A DNA stretch of 64,000 nucleotides from CALLCD01 sp039196965. GTDB lineage: Bacteria; Pseudomonadota; Alphaproteobacteria; Caulobacterales; Hyphomonadaceae. The notes below the pieces were generated by a model. The model saw nothing but the letters and a program-made list of their open reading frames with translations. It did not search any database and was not told where the DNA came from. Positions 42,401 to 46,028 of the stretch are shown one piece after another. Made by a program: the position numbers and the translations under genes. The stretch lies in the NCBI GenBank assembly GCA_039196965.1, contig JBCCUK010000003.1, positions 103,781 through 167,780 on the forward strand, in the 5' to 3' direction. Numbering within the stretch: the stretch's first letter is position 1; each line of letters begins with the position of its first letter.

Positions 42401-44801
42401 ACTGGTCTATCGTATCTTCATTCCGGAGGATCAGCTAGGTGAGGAATTCTCATTCCGGTTCCGTGTGACAAGAGATGCAGAGAACTTCACTGGCCCGGAT
42501 GCATTTGAATTCGACCAGCAAAATGACATCAGATTCAATATCCTTTCAGAGGACGGAACAGTTAATCTGGCCGATTTGATTGCAAATGCTCGCCCGGATG
42601 AAACCGCTGCTGAGATTGAAGCCGAAGCAGACTTTTTCGGAACCACTGGGTTCGCCCGCGTAGCCGGAGGTCCAGACGATGGCAACTTCGGGTTTGTTAG
42701 CGGTATCGTTGAGCTTCCAGGTACGGACACAGTTGTCTTCAATGAAGCAGGCGTCTACGAATTCGTCGTAGCTGGTCGGAGCCTAGGCTATCACATCGAT
42801 AGCTTCGAACTCTTCAGGACCGAAGGCGGTGCTCCTGGTGTGAATGCATCGGACTCCCCATTCATTGTAACCGGTGACACTGTACCAACCGTGCAGCCAA
42901 TCCCTGACACGACTGTGGAGCAAGGCGATACGTTCAGTGTTGCTGGCCTTTTCAGTGACCTTGACGGAGATGACCTATTATTTACGACAAGTGCTTTGCC
43001 TCAAGGCGTATCATTTGACGACGGTGTCTTCACCATCGCTGCAGATGCGGCATTGGTCGCCAATACGCCTATCACCGTTACGGCAATGGATGATGACAAC
43101 AATCAGGTCTCTGACACGTTCTTGCTAACAGTCGTCGAAGAGCTTCCAACATCCCCTGTGAGCTTTACGGCAAGCGCGGGAGCTCAAGATGATCAGGAAC
43201 TCAATAGCGGTTTGACCAGCCCTGATCTGGAAAGCGATGCTGGCATTGTTGTAAGACTCACAATTCCAAATGGCATTGTGGATCTTACGTCTGTCGACTC
43301 TGCTATTCTGAGTGCTGAGAATGAAGATGCTGGTGGAGCAACGCCATCGGTCTTGATTGAGGTCAAGGACACGACATCGGCAACACTTGGTCTGCTCGCA
43401 GAACTTGGCAACACGCTTGGTACGACTGTCAACGGAACGCTTGGTGGCCCAACAGCGACGGGAACACGCTTCCAGATCGCTGATGTGGCAGATGCGATAA
43501 ATGCACTTATCGCGTCTCAAGGACCACTGCAGGGTGGCGATGCGGTTACGTTGATCCTAAACCCAACCGGAACCCGCAGAGATATTGATCAAGGTACTTT
43601 TGAACTAGTGATCAATGGAGAGAGTGGTGGTGGCATCTCACCGCCTCCACCTCCGCCCCCACCAGGCGATCTCGATATCAACGTCGCCGCCATAACAGGC
43701 GATGGAACCTCGGCGAACAATATTGTTGCCACAGGTGATGTTATCGATGGCAGCCTGGTAAATGGCGACGAGCTGGACCTGAATGCGTTCGAAGACAGCA
43801 TTGTCTTTGACATCACAACCACTAATGGCCCAGCAGATCCTGGATCTTTCCAGATCCAGCTTTCGCAGAACGGTACTGTGGTGAATACGGTCACGGAAAG
43901 TGCAGCACCGTTCACTTTCATCATCTCCGACGATCTGCTGAGTGCTGGCGACTACACACTTACCTTGACGCAGTTCAGCGAGAACGGATTGGGAGGTACC
44001 AATCAGGGAAGCACGAGTATCGACTTCTCTGTTGTGGATGATGGCGTGATTTCACCGCCACCTCCGCCACCACCACCTCCACCTGGCGAAGAATTCCCGG
44101 TTGAAATCGATGTTTATCGGAGCTTCGATAACTTGTCCGAAATCCAGTCGAGCGGTGATTTGATCTTCGACGACCTACAGAACGGCGACAGCGTCAATAT
44201 TGCTCTGCAATCCGCTGGAGATCTCGTCTTTGATGTGATCTCCGAGGCACCCTCAGGTGATCCGACATCGTTTGAAATCGCCTTCACCCAGAATGGCAAT
44301 ACGATAACCTTCGTTGAGAATAATGCGCCATTTACATTGGAGGTCTTCGACAATGTCATAGCAACGGGTGCTGCCTCGTTGTCAGTTACGGCCTTCTCGG
44401 GCTCAGGAGCATCGGGCACAAATCTCGGATCTACCACCGTGAACTTCAATATCATCAACGATGCTGGCGCTGGCTTCGCTGCAGCGAGCTTTGCAACAAC
44501 AAGCCTTGAGCCGCCGTCTGTATTGGTCGACGATCCTGGGCTATTCTTAACAGAACCCTCTTTCTCATCGGACGGCGACGAGGAAGAAAACCAGGATGCC
44601 TTCGAGTTTACCTCGGGTGCTCCAGAAAATCAGCCTCAGTCACTTGTTGCCGAATTCGAAACCGGATTTGGAGTTGGAGAAAATCCGTCACCGCAAGAGC
44701 GCCTTGAAGCTTTTGACTTCGATGCGTTTGACTTTGGCGAAGGTACAGGGCCTGACGAAGACAATAATATTTTCGAGTTCAATCCGCTCGACTTCGCTTA
44801 A
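27411..44801 (+). CDS. Giant (5796 aa) modular extracellular protein, putative type I secretion substrate
   Basis: Likely surface or secreted adhesin or glycan-binding protein. Approximate domain order by residue: glucose/sorbosone-dehydrogenase-like beta-propeller 1-645; acidic DSDDDG motif and lectin-like module 649-965; tandem cadherin-like 971-1064; malectin 1074-1249; Calx-beta 1256-1388 and 1389-1500; malectin 1502-1692; Ig-like 1699-1809; Gly/Ile/Asn-rich module to 1990; malectin 1995-2158; Calx-beta 2162-2277; second DLDDDG-lectin-like module 2279-2573; Calx-beta 2580-2694; cadherin-like 2695-2785; Calx-beta 2796-2905; cadherin 2906-3003; duplicated CBM-like modules 3142-3285 and 3491-3635 with Ig-like domains between; cadherin/Ig 3644-3955; DUF-like modules around malectin 4290-4467; cadherin 5154-5245; twin domains after Pro8 and Pro10 linkers 5411-5685. 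The acidic C-terminus ending FEFNPLDFA fits a type I signal. No Sec signal peptide and no RTX nonapeptides are visible. Confidence 0.85.
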   Translation: MANVGFSLAGVIDGINGGPSVLSNPTSLQFGPDGRLYVSEQNGTINAFTVSIEDGQFIATDHEVLTIGNTSAGVVQSIQNHNDDGSEAGQSNRQVTGIVVAGTEDEPVLYVTSSDPRIASNGEVNLDTNSGVLTKVSFDSTTQEWTTVDLIRGLPRSEENHATNGMVLSPDGSTLYMMVGGNTNNGAPSSFFSFTAEYALSGTLLEIDLDAIDLLPTQSDLNGGQNGQARDYKYDLPTLDDPNTINAPSEITDAFKAAVAGLQVGDTLTGQVLVDLGIARTIDDATNAQAAPITVTADLLSSLEALALLDNGPLPDSDAQAAGFRENADGLDIAGPWGGNDGLNQAVLPSDAPLSIFADGFRNAFDVAQDSQGRLFTVDNGSNGNLGGNPVTENGDEDGDGISGEATNAPNNGGTGDPEPLIFIQEGQYYGHPAPVRSNQNQEWTVFNDSGNPDTNVVVNNVPDISALVPNGVAIEDGFVIDPTKFATGEDQTLADLSEQDAEDRLLLSGVRQERAGGDGPLSDSITTVGSSTNGIIVYDTNGEVFDGAADGAIIVTQFNDNVTLLNINEDATDLTALINSGPDDILGTADDVVQDSDGELFLANNSLGVPLGNPLDVTQGPNGTLWVAEIGSNEITVLAPSGVILPGDNDSDDDGILNADDPFLRDATNGTSVVLVPGEELEFEFSQDAGNVTPGPDGFGGGLTGHLIDGQRDFEQFLQSESPREGQSIQLDNVKFVTAADGGTTTIEAVSNGNPEGVGNPFFGENGSNGEFLFHTGVLIPENIDEFTIEWTVANSATFDVSALTGASQELGGYIGDGTQSNFLKITAQRTDDDDASAAIIDILLEDGDQQLQRVQLDATGIFDPANLPDESDILFELIVDPQGATAIPRVTYESTSGPVVIEGSLNPGEFIDLSNSQVLETILGNNTVQGQQTGLAIGLFASNEGEPIEDAFQAVFKRIDINATEAQVAPNAEDDTATTAVNSVLTITAADLLENDTDANLNSSLSVTGVGNATNGSVELDDAGTPGDATDDFIVFTPETDFNGTASFEYTITDDDGLTDTATVDVLVADRVVIYRVNGGGGEIAAIDGGPAWTADTLANPSQFILTSPHNANGFPAVEPGSSVDTAVVPGAIWDTERWDPATGPELLWGFDVEPGRYEVNLYVGNGFGGTSAPGTRVFDVAIEGDIQQSDDPNSNFDSVDLSGTFGHQVGAVITREIDVVDGQLNIEFLHEIENPLVNGIEIVQLATFAPGTPTISILGGDQTVSESDGTIQVSIASSTIVPEDENVEVVVSIASGTAFIDENIASGNGDFVVDETVNGNLLVGEFNANLTINGGSADIQIPIDIVNDMIEEDAESFTVTITSVSNNAVIGVEDSITITIEDDDQSPTVSIETATALESGDVGDTALTFPITIDPAADGDVTIEYEVMIGDGEPQFLSTTLPGTGGEIAVNVPNDDEQNGPDSVAVQLLAVTAGDAVISTTAGSVTGTVTEDDAPAGTVVLAINAGGPALTQDGIDFLGNQNTVPGAAGNPGPLVTTLFGGDAGFLVGNQFADGASGNGQQDDFNGTVFDTERFGGSLTATDDLTFFAELPEDEYTVTLYFAEIFQPNTAGGDMSDGIGARVFDVFVEEQLVLDDFDILAQTNGDFNQPIVFDVPGTFTVGDNGQLDITASASIDNAKLSAIVIRLAEDDPGDVTAPQASVGIIVPTTDTGDVVVDITFNEAVTAAAFAEEDFVLNLPDGGELTSSDVMLAGNGLSAQVIFTAPVEGFANGDYGFTLGEGAFADLAGNNAVVTANPGAALSLALDANEVYDENVLGDISSDNTAPTEVSLNAGAGSSIIDLSATDSNANDVDSPDGAGDRDYFTITVEEGFEITEINLLNYSAEDGANLAFLALSDEDTVNFLPDGSGEEPVDSNLIGGNVIGSNNVGNNIIGLLGGGGIGANIAGSGFEGPLGPGTYTFWYQQNLQTSRASIEFVKAEVAPPEPPTVETGAILLAVNAGGPALVETINDEEISFGGNTGGDGGTDVDQSGIIGDFLNGGAFGSGSASIFQTERFGGQNGPFNFEATGLTPGELVSVELLLAEGFFDTANSRVFDVELEGVLVIDDLDLAGTAGTNVPVIQRFGPIEVPADGVINIDFSSSVNNASVRGIIIREETDERAVIEIGAPAPVEEAGDTGETILSFPITFDEAPLVPVSVEVEINNNGVISTQIVDLGTAGGSVDVSVANDDVFDGDETVNVTILSISEGDAFARIGFGADGASSAVTEDELSPVDLDDDGILNTADPFFIDASNGLDNALEIGGEFTLDFNTDGEDPFAPEVGFTGVQVNPAADPGGTFDDPLGVLTTEDGVTISGGNFSVASSPQDNFQFGDQNTNNIRDAYQAGIDVSGIRSFEVVAQASSADYASVIAGGGFEQFGIQIGAGGVDDFIKISVSDNGGNNTTPARVQVSQNGSIDFPAMTNQTERNFNLPNDFDLATVATYEFRLVVDRDAGANGEVTGQVIFLDSEGATLQTINTGPFELLADSSFLAALENNNPLTGGEGTGGFAYGLFVTQSGVGGSQQFTADYDFLTIRALDTATVALGDATSAVESDDVAENGTAIDVAVTTSPALADQTIDVEIGIVDTPFSQIVSVVLDSNGEGVATLDVTGFNDDLANGDDTFTLTLTGVEGEFLAVDGTANTAEATISEDDFAPVATGDSGLATPENTPISIDVLANDTDADLGDGELSIDSVGVVDPVEAGTAEIVDGEILFTPAADFVGSVTFTYVSADSAGNLSDPATVSLDVLDAAAVAVSISDAASVIEGGDDGVDTLTFPLTTIPDTFDGTLTIEFTVNGDTANPLTADIVFAAGAGSLNVEIDQDNLDNGDDAFVVELIGATSTDVLIAPTVSGSASGTITEDDIAPVFANAPSEVDVLENTTEVADFDATDDNSDPISYSLSGDDAGLFTIDETTGEVSFVEAPDFEVLDNLGDTDFDITVTAAAADGSVSQDVIVSVQDTNEVSDDPDGNVMIDPPADGEEPTPIDFEDEDPTDGVDNTPTTVTGSIEALDGTPIFNLGEEDEVVVTDVPDNVEFLSITQGSTLANFGIRGTNGEPDQIVFVLSLQGPAFDDGTQFDEQDFDIVFSDNGDGTNNVSLSLADVGNPVRIQAEDLSLDSGFFVENQAQVEEGALIRLGFNGATGQASLDLTANGVAAGENRIEIDLFDENDGESTLSVSIQRGDQVIDLGTVTLDALGGGNNAQPQSRRTVAFDNVQIVEGDVLILSGESDQQEPLRIDALEFIPVVPDTSDNQPPVFVGSIGDVELTQDDTFELNINESFPGFTDPDEDVLTIITDNPLFTVVGGVLTATPTNEDALAFADLETGGAFVVTVTATDPAGASVQTSFTVTNIVNVNDAPVITPPDEAFSFETGVTIDAFNLNDLVSDPDGDAVDVSVDVPNLPAGLEFDPETGELSGTPEVPGSFQVTITADDLNGGVTTSSLVFNVTGVGDVGDPVRIQAEDLSLDSGFFVENQTQAEEGALIRLGFNGATGQASLDLEANGIALGENRIEIDVFDENDGESTVTVSIQRGEQIIDLGTVTLDSTIGGNNAQPESSRTLIFDGVNIESGDILLLSGTSDQLEPVRIDALEFIPTGGQIGNFAPIVIPSFEPDDSTVEIPAGQTLDLNQVFADPEEDALTFGVSDPNGEDIPFLSIVNDQLTVAPDAPQEPVDIVLTAVDLEGSNITVSRSLTVVVEAPVQVPPTLVAEILDASAPEDAEFILDVSGNFAATVDELSAPGGDDITLTATLEDGTPLPAWLSFDPDTATFTGTPLQADIGEISVTVTATDDDGSVSDTFLITVENTNDAPVAIDPSPIAEQAATIGEDFALDLPDFDAFFTDEDLDLVDTMEVVSISVDPATLPDGIIAEEVEGVIQLSGTPTTTGTFSVGIVATDAAGEMATSTFDIVVSDVPQGVTGAAATLAINTGATGINSSTFSANSIFITNTSTNDVSIDQITINLSSALIADTVFDPQNDPVTGELLDPAGDSTNSNFTVDGSTSGILAGDVTVNFNGGRNPGFDEIQLDFTEGSFGTGDVLALSGDIDPLSAFSPGGAGAVSGQELAGATFTVTFSDGTTATGQLLPDGAGTFGANAEAIVGQDLMAPALALGDDTTDARVVNQANLPINIDAGIENANGTVRLFVLDTAFDTPGGSGTPANGEALPAFGSNDSQGSATVLMDLTLDENGQLSTTVPLSRIDLGTLDNAQLGVNLIAAALVNENGVGPLSTPLRVEFDPDADVPPIGDPGDVPVPVLRINAFGPTVIATDGGPDWIGDGNGAPNSPFLVVGSGPQDDRGDTQGFSGDQASVPANVPVAVLNTARSSNSPFSYEIPVGQLNGDGNYVVRLYFAELFAGNQSEGNRAFDIGVEGVTAGELDNFDPSSGVSAGSVRVLEFETTVTDGVLNLDFVQDAIGGMDNPIINAIEILSGGDGGGITPPADPADALAVLGVDDGIFDGVVQGETVDSVNNGGNNGSVVLTILDGNNTVDASNFGDNSFQLTNTGDKEVAAVFIDIRNAVFGDQVFDINGTGGDTASDTFDVTSDGGTGAFFVGEGNSVANAANLFFPGDTPAADTSGQSSGGISGGFRGLLLRFDGSDGGFDGGETVGFAGDGDPNSIAGFSSGLLNPNNVTSSGFDTGGQSGSELVGSSFTVLFADGTTATGFLGSDTTQAGAVGEAVQGRVDRAATLSIDTGAGNSGVVTSGNVGTYGGDAPVITVNGNPGDLVRVTLHKGFQPTDLQTGSPDSVQDVIQGRLDASQPEFAVNNAFDVQTVDVTIGANGTVTLPLSGANAFDFVNTNSGETFPGDDVQPLALTVSVIEQVSDTSVIAGGGASDFVPAGPVSAPIYLTNPSQTPVDGEPPVVPVDGFFQGVGTGDDFRFKVQIEDPGGEGVAEILNGTNNAFVFVESGASNDNNGGEQGAGYFVHTGDNAAAVADVEATGITTNTSIQNDPNIRNGDNQLVYRIFIPEDQLGEEFSFRFRVTRDAENFTGPDAFEFDQQNDIRFNILSEDGTVNLADLIANARPDETAAEIEAEADFFGTTGFARVAGGPDDGNFGFVSGIVELPGTDTVVFNEAGVYEFVVAGRSLGYHIDSFELFRTEGGAPGVNASDSPFIVTGDTVPTVQPIPDTTVEQGDTFSVAGLFSDLDGDDLLFTTSALPQGVSFDDGVFTIAADAALVANTPITVTAMDDDNNQVSDTFLLTVVEELPTSPVSFTASAGAQDDQELNSGLTSPDLESDAGIVVRLTIPNGIVDLTSVDSAILSAENEDAGGATPSVLIEVKDTTSATLGLLAELGNTLGTTVNGTLGGPTATGTRFQIADVADAINALIASQGPLQGGDAVTLILNPTGTRRDIDQGTFELVINGESGGGISPPPPPPPPGDLDINVAAITGDGTSANNIVATGDVIDGSLVNGDELDLNAFEDSIVFDITTTNGPADPGSFQIQLSQNGTVVNTVTESAAPFTFIISDDLLSAGDYTLTLTQFSENGLGGTNQGSTSIDFSVVDDGVISPPPPPPPPPPGEEFPVEIDVYRSFDNLSEIQSSGDLIFDDLQNGDSVNIALQSAGDLVFDVISEAPSGDPTSFEIAFTQNGNTITFVENNAPFTLEVFDNVIATGAASLSVTAFSGSGASGTNLGSTTVNFNIINDAGAGFAAASFATTSLEPPSVLVDDPGLFLTEPSFSSDGDEEENQDAFEFTSGAPENQPQSLVAEFETGFGVGENPSPQERLEAFDFDAFDFGEGTGPDEDNNIFEFNPLDFA
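36834..37265 (+). repeat. Direct repeat copy A within the giant gene
   Basis: Encodes a module of about 144 residues beginning PVRIQAEDLSLDSGFFVENQ and ending in LEFIP. It is very similar at protein and DNA level to copy B at 37881-38315. It resembles a carbohydrate-binding (CBM6/35-like) fold in pattern. It is a recent internal duplication. Confidence 0.85.
37881..38315 (+). repeat. Direct repeat copy B within the giant gene
   Basis: Second copy of the RIQAEDLSLDSGFF module. It differs from copy A at scattered positions (for example TLDSTIGGNNAQPESS against TLDALGGGNNAQPQSR). One Ig-like pair (about 200 residues) separates the two copies. Confidence 0.85.
43641..43664 (+). repeat. Polyproline linker 1 (8 Pro) in the giant gene
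   Basis: Eight consecutive proline codons (residues 5411-5418) using mixed CCN codons, after GGIS. It precedes the first of two related C-terminal domains. Translation through it would need elongation factor P. Confidence 0.9.
44055..44084 (+). repeat. Polyproline linker 2 (10 Pro) in the giant gene
   Basis: Ten consecutive proline codons (residues 5549-5558) after GVIS, preceding the second copy of the same domain type. The linker-domain unit was therefore duplicated as a block. Confidence 0.9.
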
Positions 44802-44825
44802 TAAAAGTCGGACTCCAAAATTAGA

Positions 44826-44853
44826 GCGGGCACCCTAGGTGCCCGCTTTTCTT
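44826..44853 (+). terminator. Rho-independent terminator of the giant gene
   Basis: Perfect 9-bp stem GCGGGCACC (44826-44834), loop CTA, GGTGCCCGC (44838-44846), followed by TTTTCTT. It lies 25 bp after the stop codon. Confidence 0.95.
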
Positions 44854-44869
44854 ATTCAAACTTAAGGAA

Positions 44870-45250
44870 TTATTGGCTCCCTACTCTTCTGACGAAGAAG
44901 CGTTGCAGTCTTGGGCGTATGGGAAGGAAAGCATTATAAGCGCGGTCCAGGACCCAGCGAAGCACCGGGTTGGAACACATCAAACCTAGCCATCGGAATG
45001 CCGGTAATTGTTTCCAGAGTTCAACGAAGGCTTGCCCGCCATCAATGAGTTTTCCATCAAAATGCCTTATGTGAAATCGCGCCATGGCCAGATCACAGCT
45101 CAGATCGTCTGCAATATTCGTGGCTTTCGAAACGTCCTGCCAACGAATTCTATCTGCTCCCCTTCGTCGGCGATAGAAAGAGATTTCCTTTTGGCAGAGC
45201 GGGCAGGAGCCGTCGAAATAGACGGTAAATTGGTTTGCGTTCTTGGTCAT
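44870..45250 (-). CDS. DCC-family (DUF393) thiol-disulfide oxidoreductase-like protein
   Basis: 126 residues. The motif VYFDGSCPLCQKEI near the N-terminus holds the C-x2-C (DGxCPLC) that names the DCC family, giving a presumed thioredoxin-like redox role. The middle has RFHIRHFDGKLIDGGQAF and the end is basic. ATG 45250 overlaps the upstream flavoprotein stop as ATGA; this decides it over an in-frame ATG at 45262. It lies convergent to the giant gene, just beyond its terminator. Confidence 0.85.
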   Translation of the reverse strand: MTKNANQFTVYFDGSCPLCQKEISFYRRRRGADRIRWQDVSKATNIADDLSCDLAMARFHIRHFDGKLIDGGQAFVELWKQLPAFRWLGLMCSNPVLRWVLDRAYNAFLPIRPRLQRFFVRRVGSQ

Positions 45251-45810
45251 GGTACGAGCCATGTATGCTCACCATCAGACTTGGACCAGTCTAACAGCGC
45301 GCGCCGATGTCCATCGCGACTCAGACTCAACCAGTCGATTTTCAGAATACTGACGACGACAAGACAAAAGTTCTCGGCTGCTAGATCCTTGAAATTTCGA
45401 ATATTTTTCGGGCTTTGCGTAACTGACCCTGGTGCTGGCAAGAATGCATAGTCCTGCCAATTAGCGTCCGCGATGCGTTCATAATGATTGTTCCAAAGGT
45501 CGCCATCTGTCTGTAGCTCCGCCGAACCGGATACCCGTAACTGAATCATGGGTCGACGATCAAAGAACACGCACTCTACTTTTGGGTTCGAGCGAATATC
45601 ACCGCATTTTTCGCTCCTGAAATCGGTATAAAACACCAACCTTCTTTCCTCTGGATTGAACTGCCTGAGGACAACAACCCTACCGCCAATGTTGTCTTCT
45701 GTGGCGGAGCACAGAACCGGCCACCGAAAGGGTGATTTAGGGTCGGCCGTGGCACGCGACAGCTGCTGAGCGCACCAATCACTTAGATCCTGTAGTTCAC
45801 AGTTTGACAC
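45247..45810 (-). CDS. Pyridoxamine 5'-phosphate oxidase-family flavoprotein
   Basis: 187-residue split-barrel FMN-binding protein of the PPOX family. The pattern is GRVVVLRQFNPEERRLVFYT, then DIRSNPKVECVFFDRRPMIQLRVSG and a C-terminal half similar to general-stress or pyridoxamine oxidase-like proteins. It is too divergent to call PdxH with confidence. The GTG at 45810 is chosen because GGAG lies 6 bp upstream; a GTG at 45822 would add four residues. It is coupled to the DCC gene. A 218-bp divergent promoter region separates it from the DUF305 gene. Confidence 0.78.
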   Translation of the reverse strand: MSNCELQDLSDWCAQQLSRATADPKSPFRWPVLCSATEDNIGGRVVVLRQFNPEERRLVFYTDFRSEKCGDIRSNPKVECVFFDRRPMIQLRVSGSAELQTDGDLWNNHYERIADANWQDYAFLPAPGSVTQSPKNIRNFKDLAAENFCLVVVSILKIDWLSLSRDGHRRALLDWSKSDGEHTWLVP

Positions 45811-46028
45811 ATCATACTCCACTGGAAGGCGACCAGAAACCTAGGTCGGTAATCGGTTTTGCAAAAAAGCCATCTTGCCTTGTCGTGCCCAGCTTCAACC
45901 GGCGCTCTATACACACACGACAGACCATTGTCGAACGTATCTTCATCTGCAAAAGTACATGAACGGGGATTGATCAGGGGGTGCGCGTGTACGTTAGACG
46001 CCAGCCCGCAAAAGGAGCGTCTTTCATC

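Noticed and set aside
27890..43924. Many long antisense open frames across the giant gene (for example 33569-34348 and 37286-37903 minus)
   Set aside because: They are Ser/Thr/Val/Pro-rich mirror images of the Asp/Gly-rich sense frame and have no family features. They reflect codon bias, not genes.
27411..44801. CRISPR array or tandem DNA repeats in the giant gene
   Set aside because: Repeats are protein modules with spacers of unequal size and no short palindromic units.
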